Shown one piece after another: positions 26,901 through 38,751 of a stretch of DNA of 64,000 nt (the stretch's first letter is position 1; each line of letters opens with the position of its first letter). Source of the DNA: Leucogyrophana mollusca (taxonomy: Eukaryota; Basidiomycota; Agaricomycetes; Boletales); assembly GCA_021014945.1 (NCBI GenBank), contig MU266458.1, positions 1-64,000 of the forward strand. The letters run 5' to 3'. The notes beneath the pieces were generated by a model. The model made no database searches. It worked only from the letters and a program-made list of their open reading frames with translations, and was not told the DNA's origin. Both the position numbers and the translations under genes were made by a program.

Positions 26901-27808
26901 GTCCTGCAAACAAAGCACCAGTTGGATGGTGAAGTGGACGGTGAAATATACACGGGCTGGTACGGTGAGTGAGGCTGCATAGAGGGGGTCGCGCTCTGCG
27001 GTGGGGGGATCACCTGGGAACCGGCATCAGACGGTGGCGCTACGTCGTGCTTAGAATTCGGCCCAAAAGTGTCTTGTATGACCCGGTCGAGATCCTCTTT
27101 GAACGTGCTAAGCAGCGACTCGATCTCCGCCTTCCCCTTCTCAATGGAACAGCAATAAGCTCTCTGGTAACTCGGAGACTGCGGAGACGAGTTCGAGCGA
27201 GAGCCACAGTTCGCATTCTTTGTGGCGTCTACATCCATTGGCGAGGGGGCCTGGATACGCTGGAACGGTGGTGAAGACAGAATAATCGGGGGAGGAGGGA
27301 TGTGCGAAGGAAGAACCACGGGATGAACCTCTGAAGCAACACCGCTGAAGGTGGAACCCGACATGAATCCATGGAAAGCAGAGGAAGGGACAGGCGGTGG
27401 GAGATTGCCGGACATTTTGAATACGTCGGCCACGATACTAGGTGCTTTGTGCGGAGTTTCGTCAAATACGGAGAACCTCAGCAGTGCATTGGGCCACGAG
27501 CGACGTAAAGGGGCAACACAAGTGCTGTACTCTTCAGCGGAATGAACCTCCTTTCCAATGAGAATACGAGAGGGCTTGGACGCGTCCGGGGAAAATATGA
27601 GCTTAGAGAAATAATAATTATGACTTATGGGGAATACACGATAGAGCTATAGCGCAATACAAGTGACATTAGTGACGTGGGGCGATAAGCGACAAGGACA
27701 ACGAAAGTATACCTGGTGGTAAAGTTCATCATAGGTAGGAAACAGTACTTTCTCTGGGAAAGTAAACTTGCGGGTTTCAGACCTGTATGTGGCCTTGACG
27801 GTGAACAT
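23923..27808 (-). CDS. NBR1-like selective autophagy receptor (PB1, ZZ zinc fingers, FW domain)
   Basis: The domain order matches NBR1 proteins, which link cargo to Atg8 or sort it through ESCRT in fission yeast. An N-terminal PB1-like region starts MFTVKATYRSETRKFTFPEK and spans three exons. It is followed by a degenerate zinc finger (CFVCRTNFSGFWYGCVKC) and two ZZ fingers (ICDKCEKIIVGVRHKCLDC and CNLCDSRIAGDRY, the latter continued at NCPDFDLCSACEAL). After a long Ser/Pro-rich linker comes the NBR1 four-tryptophan (FW) domain: FPPGAEFVKSWRMLNDGADAW, LHFVAGES, DVWTGELK, then APDAPGRYVSYWRLS and SSVWID across introns. The tail is acidic and ends EPLEYVVLYDSNSSEEE, where YVVL fits an Atg8-interacting motif. 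The start ATG at 27808 is the first codon of the PB1 strand. Confidence 0.92.
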
Positions 27809-28007
27809 GTTCGCAGTTCAAGAGAGAGGTGGGACGGGAGGTCCGCAGTGGCTTACGCAGGATTTATAACCGGAAGGTGTGACGGGTAAGTGACCGCTGT
27901 GACAATCACGGTGTGACACGCGCTTCTTGGTCGCAGCGGTTTTGACTGTGCACATCAAATGCCAATGGGACGCAGCACTTTCACACCCAACATTTCCCCA
28001 GCGCGAC
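27809..28007. promoter_or_regulatory. Divergent promoter with clustered GTGAC motifs
   Basis: 199 bp separate the start codons of the NBR1-like gene (-) and the aminodeoxychorismate lyase gene (+). TGTGAC occurs at about 27878, 27898 and 27912 and AGTGAC at about 27889, within 40 bp. The spacing and orientation resemble the clusters at 11870-11926 and 43161-43296. Confidence 0.45.
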
Positions 28008-28892
28008 ATGTCTATTTCACTGCTATCCACAACGAGATACGACCCCTTCTTGAGATCTCTCAAATGGAACAATGATCCTGAAGGAAACCCATCACCCTAT
28101 CTCCTGCTTTCTTATCAGCTGGATCGTCTGAACGCCTCGGTTCGGCTCAACGGTTGGGATCATTTACAGGTGCTCACAATGGATGGCTTGAAATCTGCAT
28201 GCGACAAAGTTGTCGAGAGCGAGCTCGACTCTGGCGAAGCTGGTGCTTTAAAGGTACTCAGCGCCGGACATGTGTACGCACTGGGTGGGGCTGATATCGC
28301 CGACAAATAGATTCGCCTGGTCCTAACTTCATCTGGGCAACTCACTGCGAGCGGCTCGCCTGTCAAGCCATTCTCGTACGATCCGACCGCCGCGTCCTTT
28401 TTCAATCCCCAGACGGACGCGCACTCGCTCTTTGATCCCGTCTTGACTATCCACATCGATTCACAGCCAACATCCGGGACTGTAATGATGAAAACCACCA
28501 ACAGACAGGCATACGATGATGCACGCGTACGCGCTGGTATACCTCCGCTTAACTCTCCGCTCTCTGCGCAAGGGAGTCAAAGCCTGGACCAGCCAGATGA
28601 TGTCCTGCTGTACAACACATATGGTGCTATCACAGAGTCGTCTATCTGCAATGTTTCGTTCCACAGAAACGGGCGCTGGATCACTCCCCCACTGACTGCA
28701 GGCTGTATTTCGGGGGTTGTCCGTCGCTGGCTTCTCGAGCAAGGTCGCATTTTCGAGGCTGCAGAGAATGAAATCCTTTTGGATAGCATAGAACACAACG
28801 AAATGGTTTTGGTATCCAATGGCGTCGCTGGGTGTCGGTTGGGGCGAATTAAGCTATCGCATGTCTCCGTATCAGCACCGGAAACTTGTTAG
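28008..28892 (+). CDS. 4-amino-4-deoxychorismate lyase (class IV aminotransferase fold)
   Basis: PLP enzyme that makes p-aminobenzoate for folate synthesis (equivalent to yeast ABZ2). Two exons, 28008-28253 and 28311-28892, give 275 residues. The second exon carries the likely PLP lysine in MMKTTNRQAYDDARVRAG, followed by DDVLLYNTYGAITESSICNV (the conserved Glu-Ser region), WITPPLTAGCISGVVRRWLLE and NEMVLVSNGVAGCRLGRI. ATG at 28008 gives MSISLLSTTRYDP; upstream codons in frame lie in the promoter. Other class IV enzymes are possible, but the motif set fits the lyase best. The stop codon is only 26 bp from the end of the convergent UTP13 gene. Confidence 0.85.
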
Positions 28893-28918
28893 CTTAATAT
28901 GATGTTGATGTACATGCA

Positions 28919-31900
28919 CTAGGTCTCCACAACAACATCGACGTCCATCGCGTTATTTTCGACTCCATCGAACATCCCGTCATCCATTTCGCTCAGGATA
29001 TAATCCACCACAAAGCTCTCTTGGACCAATCTGTCCATTCGCGAAAGATGCCGTTCTGTGTACGGAATTAAGCTGTCCACGAGTTCTTTCAAAGCAGTAC
29101 CTCCTGCTCCAGATTTCCCGCTGTCAGTTTCAGCTGGTTGGCCAAGAGAGGCAAGCGCAGTTTCCTGATTTTCGTCTCCGAATGCATTTACCACATCATC
29201 CACCGAATGGAGTTTGATGATCGCGAACAACACTCCCTGAGCCACTTCGCTTGTCCTTGCGTTCGAGTTCCAGTCTCGAACATACCGTAACAACCGAGCG
29301 AGGTCGGAACCCGGAAGAGTACGGAGAACCTCGTCCACTGCTGCGTTGCCTGTGACGGAAGACATGTCTGACTCATATGAGTCAGACCGAGATGAAGTTG
29401 AACGAATGGCTTTGAAGAGAGACAGGAGTCTGCCTGGTTGTTGCATCGCGAGTGCGAGTTGAATAGCTCTTCGATAGTCATTCAGTGACAGATAGTTCAT
29501 GAACTCTTGCTCTCTATCGTGGTCCATCAGCGTCGACGGAACTCACAAAAAGTTGCGACTTACCTCAGCACTAGTTCTTCGCGTTTTAACTCCTTATCCC
29601 TTTCTTCTTCTTCTGTACAATCTTCCCAGAATGTGATTACCGAGTCTGCAGCCCCAGAAACAATTGTTCGTTCGTCGGCGCTGATAGCTAGTGCCCACAC
29701 CTGATGAGATGCGTGAAATCTCCGTACCGAGCGAGAACATCAAAAGAGACCTGCCTTGTCTTGGTGGTTGTCCAATGTCGCAATGCACTCTTCCTCTCTT
29801 ACACTCCATAATTTCAGCAGGCCATCCGACGCTGTGCTGACCAGCTGCGTTCCAAAATTGAGGAAATCGACCCTTAGTACGGAATTGGTGTGCCCCTCGA
29901 ATGTTTTCACGCAGGAAAAATCATCAAGGCTCCACAACTTCACGGTTTTGTCGCCACTGCCAGTTGCAAGAACGCGTTCCGTTCGTCCGAATTGCACGCT
30001 CCACACGCCTCGTTTATGGCCTCTGCACGTCCCCAAGAGTCTAAGTTCTCCGTGTGCGGATCTGCTACCTTTCCCTGGGCTGTAATTGACCTCGTATATC
30101 TTCGCGGTGCGGTCTTGTGAACCGGAAGCCAGTATTTTGTCGTTGGGCGCAACGTCAAGGGAATTGATGTCTTTTTCATGCGCTTTTTGTGTCGTCAGAC
30201 TCTTGCATTTCTGGGGAAGGTCATCGCCAGACCGAGATATGTCATATGCAAGGGGAACGTCAGAAAGGTCCCACATTTTGATAGTCCGGTCTTGGCTGCC
30301 TGTAAACATGAATTGCGGATGAGACTGTCCATCACCCACTGTTCGGGACATAGCAACAGCCCCAACGCTCTCAGCGTGACCCTCGCAGAGTGCAACGCAT
30401 CCCCATTGTTGACCCCCAGGTAAACCGTCTCCGCCTGAGGATTCGGGCGGCGAGGATGCCCATATTCTTGCAGAACGATCTTTACTTCCGCTGGCCAAGA
30501 TTCGTCCTCTAGCGCAGCGATCCAGACTCAGAACAATGTCTGTGTGCCCAGATAAGAGACGTGCATCGAGAGACACGGTCGAGTACACCCGAATCAAGGA
30601 CGAATTGGTGGCCAGAGCAATATGGGAGTCGGCCTCCGAGAGGAATACCGCGTCGACGATTTCATCGTTGAAGCCAATGAGCTGACGCGTGAGACTTCGA
30701 GTGTCCAGAGAATGGAACAGTATATTCTGGTCAGCGTGCACAGAAATTATGGTCGAAGTTGAAGACACGTAACTACAGCGACCGGCGTCAGCAGTTGTTG
30801 TCGTCAGCTATCGTATTCACTCACAATGCGTCCACGATCTGTCTTGGGTCCTCTTGATCCTCAGAGACCGATCCTTCTTCATGGCCAAGAGAATACAGGC
30901 AAGTGCCTTCTTTCGCGTCCCAGACCTTGATCACACCTTTCTCGCCAGCAGTGAAGAAGCGCAAACCAGTCAAGCCGGTGCTTGGACCAACGTTGCTCTC
31001 GTCCGATCGTATTAGTCCAACAGCTTCGACTCGCTCCATGACCGGAATGGTCTTTGCAAGAGCGGGTGAAAAATCCTTTCCTTTGCCTTTGCGTCCACCT
31101 TGGTCTTTGCCCACTGGTGATTTCGAGGTCATGTCCCAAATGAGCACCACTGAGTCCCTTCCCCCAGTAATAAGCCACTTCCCATCCAGTGTGACCTCCA
31201 AACCCCGTGGAACGGAAACATGTCCTTCCAGAACGGCAACGGGTCGCAAGGCGCCCTGATCTTTAGCCAGCGTGGAAGTTAAATCAAAGATCCGAACGCG
31301 AGTGTCGACCGACGCGGTGATGAGCTGCCAAACACGCTCCTGACTCACCGACGATGGATCGCGGGCGAGATTGAATGCGAGCGCACTTACTACACCTCCG
31401 TGGCCTTTGAATAAGTGTGTCACGTGGCCACGCGAGATGTCCCATACTTTTACCACACCGTCTGCGGAGCCTGAGGCAAGGTAGGTCGAGGTGGGGTCCA
31501 CTGTACACACATGCACAGGTGCATCATGAGCGCGAGCGATAATCCGGACAGGGTGGACGACTCGAGCGCCTGATGAAGAGGGTACCTCATAGATTCGCAA
31601 GGATGGTGCTGATGTAAACAGGAGGAGGTGCGAATCAGATGGGGTCACACAAAGTGAAGTAATCGACTGAGTGTCCTAGTTGAGGTGGGTCAACACGGGT
31701 GCCAGGATGTGGAAGTGGCCAAGAATCAACGTACTCCCACGAAGCGACAGATTTGGATCCCAGTTACGACGTCTGTCAAAAGAGCATCTTCTGCCACGCA
31801 TGTTACAACTTTGGATCCATCAGAGACGATTGCAACGGGACCAGACGTATGCAAGGGAGCGATGGTGCGGGCCTTCTTATAGCTATAGACAATGTGAGTA

Positions 31901-31968
31901 TCATTCATACAACAACTAATGCAATGTGCGCACACAGTCTTGAGTTTTGGCCGGGGTCCAGGCACCAT
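28919..31968 (-). CDS. UTP13: U3 snoRNP WD-repeat protein Utp13 (TBL3)
   Basis: SSU processome subunit of the UTP-B complex needed for 18S rRNA maturation. It starts MVPGPRPKLKT and splices to SYKKARTIAPLHTSGPV. Two WD40 propellers follow, with clear repeats such as YLASGSADGVVKVWDISRG, WLITGGRDSVVLIWDMTSK, GRILASGSKDRSARIWASS, ILASGSQDRTAKIYEVN, VLATGSGDKTVKLWSLDD and LVSTASDGLLKLWSVRE. The C-terminus (EQEFMNYLSLNDYRRAIQLALAM... LSEMDDGMFDGVENN) is the helical Utp13 C-terminal domain. At least five introns are required. The gene ends at 28919, tail-to-tail with the lyase gene. Confidence 0.93.
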
Positions 31969-32474
31969 GGTATCCTTGAGCGTTCCGAATGATCGATATT
32001 TTTTTCAGGAGGTTGTTTGTACTTATGTACCAAAGGCTTCTGACTGATGCCATTTTGGGGTGGTCATGTATTAAGATGTTCTGGCACTGGCCAGCGATGA
32101 CGCTAGCGCAGCGAAATTATAATGCATGTATATGTTCCGCCAGGCATGGAAGGAAACCGAAGAATATCGCTATAAAACTTATACTAAGAGGTTGGGATAA
32201 AAAAGGCTCTCTGTGACACCTTCAATGGCCTGCCAGGGGCGGGGGACTCGGTGGTGTCGCGACAGAATGGCTTGAGGCGAGAATAAAGGTTTTCCTGGTG
32301 TCTCCAAACCCTCGATCTAACCCTAATCGACCATTCCAAGCTTACGCTGGAATGGTAGGGGGAGAGGGGTGTTATCACAGAATAATCGGGTTCTGAGGCT
32401 TCATAAATAAATGGTCTCTGGTTCACGATAGTGGATCTCACCTATCAGCCACGTGCGAGGACTGTCGTCGAATC
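31969..32474. other. Spacer between UTP13 and forkhead gene
   Basis: This 506-bp stretch contains the UTP13 promoter and the forkhead gene 3' flank. AT-rich DNA at 31990-32200 has no coding signal. A perfect hairpin, ACCATTCCA at 32330-32338 with TGGAATGGT at 32348-32356 and a 9-nt loop, lies 119 bp beyond the forkhead stop codon. Confidence 0.5.
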
Positions 32475-33781
32475 TCATGATGTACGGCTTGAGGTATACC
32501 ACTGTCTCTGTAAACGTGCTATCGAATCTTCGGCAGCTCTCCTCAAGCGGGCTTCCTCGTCTGCAACACGCTCCGCGTCTCTTCTTTTCCTCCCTTCCTC
32601 CTCTAACATCGCTTCCATTGTCCGCAGTGCAGCCTTGGCTCTCGCTGCTTCTGCCTGTGCCTCAGCCAGTTGATCGGATATTCTTAAAGAAACGGAAACA
32701 GCATCGGCTGACTGGCGCCGTAGTCCAGCCATTTCTATCTGCAAGCAGTCGACAAGTGCGCTGTCTGAGCTGGACATACCAGAAACGGGGGCACGAGAGG
32801 CCGAAGGAAAGAATACGCGTGGAGACATATGCTGTCCTCCAAATATGTTCATGCCAGACATAGACGGGTGATGACGAGGTGGGACGACCATATCCTCTTC
32901 GCTCTCGTACTCTTCATCTGACGTTCCTACGTCACCTTTTCCCTCGTATTCGTCGCTTTGACCATCCTCTGTGGGATCTCCGCTTGTTCGAATCGCTGAT
33001 ATTTGGCATGATTGTAGTGATCGCTCAGAGGTAACAGATAACGATCTAGTGGGTGGGATGGGGTTGATTTCAGCAGATTTTCGAGGCCGCCCACGCTTTC
33101 TTTGTGGTACAGAGGATATGCTGTCCTCCGGATTCTTGTTGACGCGCCCACGTTTGCGTGGCCGTTTCGTTCCAGGCGGGGCTGCGAGGTTCACTGTCCA
33201 GTACGAACCGAAGCCAGGTTCAGTGACCGGACGTGGTTGCCTTTCAAATAGACGGTTCAAAGACAGGTGATGACGAACAGATTGCTAAAAATCGTAAAGT
33301 CAGAAGGGGGTGGGCCATCCACAAAATACCATTTCACCTTCCATGTCGGACCCGCAGTTCTGAAGTAGAGATATTTGCCCTCCATTGCAGCGTAAATTTC
33401 GCGTATAGTGAGGCGTTTGCGCGGACTGCCTAATATTGCACATCGCAGAATAACGGGAAGCGTATGCTGCGGTCTTCCGTCAGTGTCCGGAAGACAAGCT
33501 AGGGTATCTGGGCAATCGGGATGAGGTTCGTGTTCAGGAAAAGGCGGTCCTTCTCGCGTGTAATGATTGGATTCTGGTGTCGTATGTATGCTAGAATCTG
33601 AGACAGGAGAAGATGGGCGAACAGAAGCTGGCGAGACTTCGAGTCCTGGTGGTGGTCTAAAATTGCACACAAAGGGGGGGATAAAATCAAGCGGACTGAA
33701 AATTAGCAAAAGTATACCAACGTACTTGTATGTGTTCTGAGAACTATCATCTGCATTCAGTATATTACGAAGGCTTGACAT
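32475..33781 (-). CDS. Forkhead transcription factor with AT-hook-like motif and C-terminal coiled coil
   Basis: Probable DNA-binding regulator. Exon 1 gives MSSLRNILNADDSSQNTYK and splices (donor GTACGT, acceptor TTTTAG) to PPPGLEV. The forkhead domain runs RPQHTLPVILRCAILGSPRK, RLTIREIYAAMEGKYLYFRT, TWK, then across an intron QSVRHHLSLNRLFERQPRP and GSYWTVN, with the conserved recognition helix QSVRHHLSLN. Downstream are basic patches including RKRGRPRKS, an AT-hook-like core, an acidic region, and a long Ala/Glu/Arg coiled coil (about 32480-32680) with heptad-like RISDQLAEAQAEAARAKAAL. Stop at 32475. A splice donor just before the last codons could change the extreme C-terminus. Confidence 0.88.
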
Positions 33782-34039
33782 GGTGGTTCTCCGAGTATAA
33801 CATGACGGAGAGGAGAACGTTCGTTCGTTCAAATTGGGGGTTCTTGTGGGTCCGATAAATTATCTAAGCAGTTCTATCTACTTTGGGCGATACAATGGAT
33901 ACAAGCGACTCCGACGAGACCGTGACACCGGTACCGCTGACTCGCGGCTGAGAATTGGCGTATCAACAGAATAAGTATTGAATATTGTACGCTCATCGAC
34001 ATCCACGTCCATACAATGCTGCACACGCCTATTAGCTTC

Positions 34040-37000
34040 CTACATCCTATAGTGTCCAGGGGGCGCATTTGAGAAATCATACGTGTAATTTGGCGGGGCA
34101 CCACCAGCGCTCCAGTCCCCGCCATTCTGGGTAGGATAACCCAAGCTCATGAGCGAGTCATTGCTGGACGTCGCGGGCGCAGAGGATGGAACGTAGGACT
34201 GTGGTGCGCCTTGATTGGTGCGAGGCCACCATTCATACCCAGGGTAGTATGATGTTGATGGCTCTATTCCCGGGATGTCAAGACCCAGCATGTGAGCCAT
34301 CATCCGAGTGCTGATATCCTGGACACCGCCGGTGCTTTGTGGGGCATGATCCTTTCGTTCCAAGGTTCCAAAAGCTTCTCGCTGGAGGACATCTGAGCTC
34401 TTCTCCCGTCCAAATGCATCGTCTGCCCCTCTCTTTTGCCTGTCGGGGCCGTGCACCAAAGGAGTCAAATTGCTATCAACCTGAACTTTTACGCCATTGA
34501 GCAAATCCCATGCGCGAGCAGCACTTGGCCATATAGTCTTTGTGGACAATGAGCACAAATTCCATGGAAGGAACGAGACAACTCACCTCCATCTCTTTCA
34601 GAGCAGTGAGACATTGCCTAAGACCGATATATGCTTGGACATTAGACGGGCGTAGCGTGACTGTTCAAGGAGGAAATGTCACTTCCACAACAGGTTGGTT
34701 AAACAAACAACATACGCGTTACTATATGCATTATTCTAAGTAACCAAGGAAGATTTTGTTGTGAGCTTGGCTTCGGGGGAGTCTAAGAAGGTGTAAAGGC
34801 GGCTTACCCCGCGCTGAGTGTGTACGATGAGAGAAATGGTGAACTACGCTTGAGATTGAAGTTTTCATGATAAGTCGTGACTGTAAGCAGATTGAACACA
34901 AAAACGCAGCTGCATCAGGCGATATAATGATCACCTATTGTACTGATATAAGTTGCAGCACTTTGACATAGATCAAAGGCCTTTAGGGATGTTGTGTCAG
35001 ATCCCGAAGGAGGATTTTGAGGAACCTGCTCAGAGCTGATGAAACATCAGTTTATGTCTCTACATTGACTCTACAGTAACTAACCCCTTCCAATTCGGGA
35101 TGCTACCATAAAATATATTAGGCTGCGCTTGGTCGGATATAAAGATTATCACTTACAATGCTCTATGCAGAAGCAAGACTGCCGACCAGTAGTTCATGTG
35201 TATGAAGAGGACGGGGGGTGAGGGAGCGTTTCTTCGGCTTGCCGGGTCATATCGAAGGTCATCTGGCAAATTCATGTACCATTGATCTAGGCGAGTTTCA
35301 AGGTTGTGAAGGATTGCTCTGCGCGATACTCGTCCAGCTGGTCGAACGGGATAGATCGTTGTCACGATTGCACCAATTATGACAGCTGGACGTATAGAGA
35401 ACATAGGTAAGCACGGCAAGGAAAACAGAATAACAGCGTACAAAGAGAAGCGGAAGCACGAAAGCAGCTCATTATTCTAGGCGGTGGCGGTGGATAGTGC
35501 TGAGTAGCGTCGGGCGAACTTGGTGACCATGAATCTCCCTCATCCTAAATGACGTCAAAACACATAAAGCGCGAGAGCTCAGATTGCATACTTCTTCAAC
35601 GTCAGGTAACAGGGTGTCAAAATCATTTTCGCCAATGCACACGGGTCGACCTAAAAGACAACGGCGATCAGATACAGGAAGTTCAGGGTGGCGTTTTGTA
35701 CTGACCCATATAAATAGAGCTGTATCTGTAGAGGAATATAAGATCAGAGATCAACATTTTGAGTAAACAAACTCGGAGACCATACTTATCGGCAACGCAG
35801 CATGCCCACCAGATTTGTTTCCTAGCTTGGTTTTCTTCGGCGGAAAACATCGGGGCGCCGTTGAATTGCCACCTGTCTGCCGCACGATTAAGACCTAAAT
35901 CTTGGGCCTACAAGGTTTGTCATTTGGGAAAAGTTGCGAGCAACAACATTCCGCGTCACTCACCATTCGTATCGCCATTCCTATTACCCGCAACAGAGAT
36001 GAGTATATCCCTACGCATAGAAGCAATTTTCACACCAATATAAAGCCAGCCTTGCTCCATAGAGCCTACAAATACAGTCGAAGTAAAGTTTAGCGGATCT
36101 TCAAGAAGTCATACCTATCCCGAATTCGCGATGCCCAAGAAGCAGTAGCGCTTGACAGGTAGAAGCACGACTGCTATGATAGACCTTAGCTGTGACACGA
36201 AAACACACGTAAGCAACATGTCCGCGAGCAAGGCGGGGCGGAATTCACCTAGTACAGTACGTGCCTCGATGAGATATTCACACCCTGCTTCCCACATTCT
36301 GTCGACAGTCGGAGGTGAAGCATCATCCGAATAGCGGGCAGCTATTGCGAAGATGGCAAGCAGGAGTAGCTTAGTGACGGTTTGCGAAGGCTCCTGGTTG
36401 GGAGAAGGCGGTGATTCTCCTCCAGACTCGGGAGTGGTGGGATGGCTCCTAAAGTGACAGGTAAGCTACGGGATCCGTCCTGTTGCGATTCACAAGCTCA
36501 CCCATATTTCCTGAGGTAATAAGGCAAATTCATCGGCAATTAAGAGACAGGCGATATTTTACATACCTGGCATTATATTCGCGCAAAAAACGGTCCTTGT
36601 GGATCACAGGGAATATCACATGTACATGCTTAAAGTATAACTCCACCAGATGGTCCTGAACGGTAACTGGGGGAAGCTCCACGGAAGGTCCTTCGTCAGG
36701 GAGAAGGTGTGTAAGATAAGTTTTCGCCGGAGGCCAGAATCGGGCCATTGGAAGCCTCCTGATACGTCATAAGAACCAAAGGCAGATCGGTACAAGATCC
36801 CTGAAGCTGACCAAATTCCTCCCTCGTGGCGACTGTCCAGGCGGTCGCTCCGTCCTAAGAGATGCAGTCCACTTGCCTTCCCGTGATAACGAACCTTTTT
36901 TTTTGTTACCTCGGGCAGCAACTCGTATGAAATAAGTCTCTAACCTCCTGGTTTTCGTCAAGGGACAGTTGACCAAATGCAGCGCTGGGGCCTCGCGAAT

Positions 37001-38113
37001 CATCGGTATCTTCAGAATCTGGCACAGAATGTCAATTTAGCGCCCCCTCGGGAGTCTAGGATCACCAGCCCGCACCAGATAGTGCGTCCATGGTGTACAT
37101 TTGGCCCCAGTTCGGCTGACCCTGCGAAAGTTCCGTCCCAGCGGAGAAATTATATCGGCGTCGTTGCAGCAACGGTACCCCAGTGTGGTCATGTGTAGGC
37201 GAACCGGAGGAAGCGTCTGCCGAGTGTGGAGTCATGGTGGGATGGCCGTGTTGTGAATGGCTCAAACGAGCGGATAGGCGGTCTTGCCAATCCATGGTCG
37301 GCGCAGTAGCAAGTGCATTATCTTAATCACGATAAGATAAGTGTTTCATTCTTGTGATGGGTAATCATATTACCTCTGCTCGACGATACGATCTCTCTAG
37401 AGATCCGAGACTGTCTACGCGACCGAGCGGCATCACGGGCAGAAGCCTCATTACTCCGGAAGATGCAAGCAAAGAAATCTTCTTTAGTAGCACCTGCGGG
37501 CTGACTCAGTCTTCCGGATGGTCCCTGTAAGTGTTATTCAGAGCCTGAGTGAACCCTCAGAGTGGATCTAGACGCACAAATGGTCCAGTGTCCACTCTAT
37601 TCAGGATCTCTCTTGCAAGATCATCCTGTCGCATCTCAGCAATGATCTCTTGTACTCTACGATCTGGACAGGCAACAACTGCGCCAAGAAGAGATTCCAC
37701 CTGGTGCCATCGTTGCTCTATAGCCTGGATATACCCCTTCGGCGGACCACGCTTGTAGCTGGGACCTGCAGTACATTAACAAAGCTGTGTATGTGGAGCG
37801 CAGAAGTGCTTGCCTAGAAAAGTGCATGCTGGACGCGCGGAAAGAGGTAAGCTACACCTTGCGTATCGAGCAATGTGCTGACCGACCATTTCCTCCCACT
37901 GCGCAACTTTTGCAAGTTCCCAGTGTAGAAGGCGAGGGTTCACATTTGCTCTTCGTCTTTCGGCACTGATCGCAAGCTAAATATACGTTAAGCAGGAAAC
38001 GTAGCGACCTGCACGATCTGCTTGCCTCTACTGCTTCTCTTCCTGGTTGATAAAGAGTCCTGGTTTGCTTCCTCGTCTGAAGGATCAGATTCATTCCACT
38101 GGTTTGACGACAT
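34040..38113 (-). CDS. Zn2Cys6 fungal-specific transcription factor
   Basis: The N-terminus, from ATG 38113 (MSSNQWNESDPSDEEANQ), is followed after a small intron by the binuclear zinc cluster CDQCRKTKSKCE with downstream CKSC. A further exon continues GPSYKRGPPKGYIQAIEQRW, the usual linker and dimerisation start. The middle-homology (Fungal_trans) domain is recognisable at LVELYFKHVHVIFPVIHKDR and continues through many short exons to LDQWYMNLPDDLRYDP and MNYWSAVLLLHRAL. The C-terminal exon (34040-34558) is low-complexity and Tyr/Pro/Asn-rich, ending PPGHYRM, a likely activation region. More than ten introns are required and several internal exons are only approximate. Target genes cannot be inferred from the neighbours. 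Confidence 0.88.
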
Positions 38114-38751
38114 GGTGGTTGGAGAAAACTTCCGAGTTGGATCTCGACGCGTTTATAGCCTCAGACGTAGACAAGATGAATAAGACTCAAGAGGATCGAA
38201 CCCAAACTAATGTCGCCGCTTCACACGAGGTTATCACCATATAAGTATGTTTACCCCCTGACGTTGGATACCGATGGCCATGTCACCCCGAACCGACTCC
38301 AAAAATAGGTGCACTCAGAATACGGGGGCGTCTAGCAGGGGGCTGTTCTTTCCAGAAATTCTTAGTGAACCCACCGCTCTATTGGTATCTTCTGGTGAGG
38401 ATCGGCAATATTGGAAGCGCAAAGTTGTTTCATCAAAGCGATGATGTCGACATTGCCTCATAAGCCACGGAGAATGCCCGAAAAGGCCCCTTGTGAGTAC
38501 TCCGGGGAATAACTTTCTGTTTGGCTGTATGGCATTCAGGCTATTCCGTCGGTGGGCAATATGGCGTTGGAAACAGGAGGAAAGAAGAGCTTCATGATAC
38601 ATCGACGTTGGTGGTGGGCAATGATAGGTATAAATAAATGCATGACCGGTCGCACGGTGGCATCGCTAAGCTTCGATTGGAACCCCGCTGAGGAGCGTGA
38701 CATATAAGAAGAGCGGAACGGGGTACCTGGTGGACAAAAACGGACTCGGCG
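38114..38751. other. Spacer between Zn2Cys6 and NIPSNAP genes
   Basis: A 638-bp stretch holding the transcription factor promoter and the 3' flank of the NIPSNAP gene. A 95-codon minus-strand frame (38315-38602) shows no recognisable domain. I see no supported gene. Confidence 0.45.
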
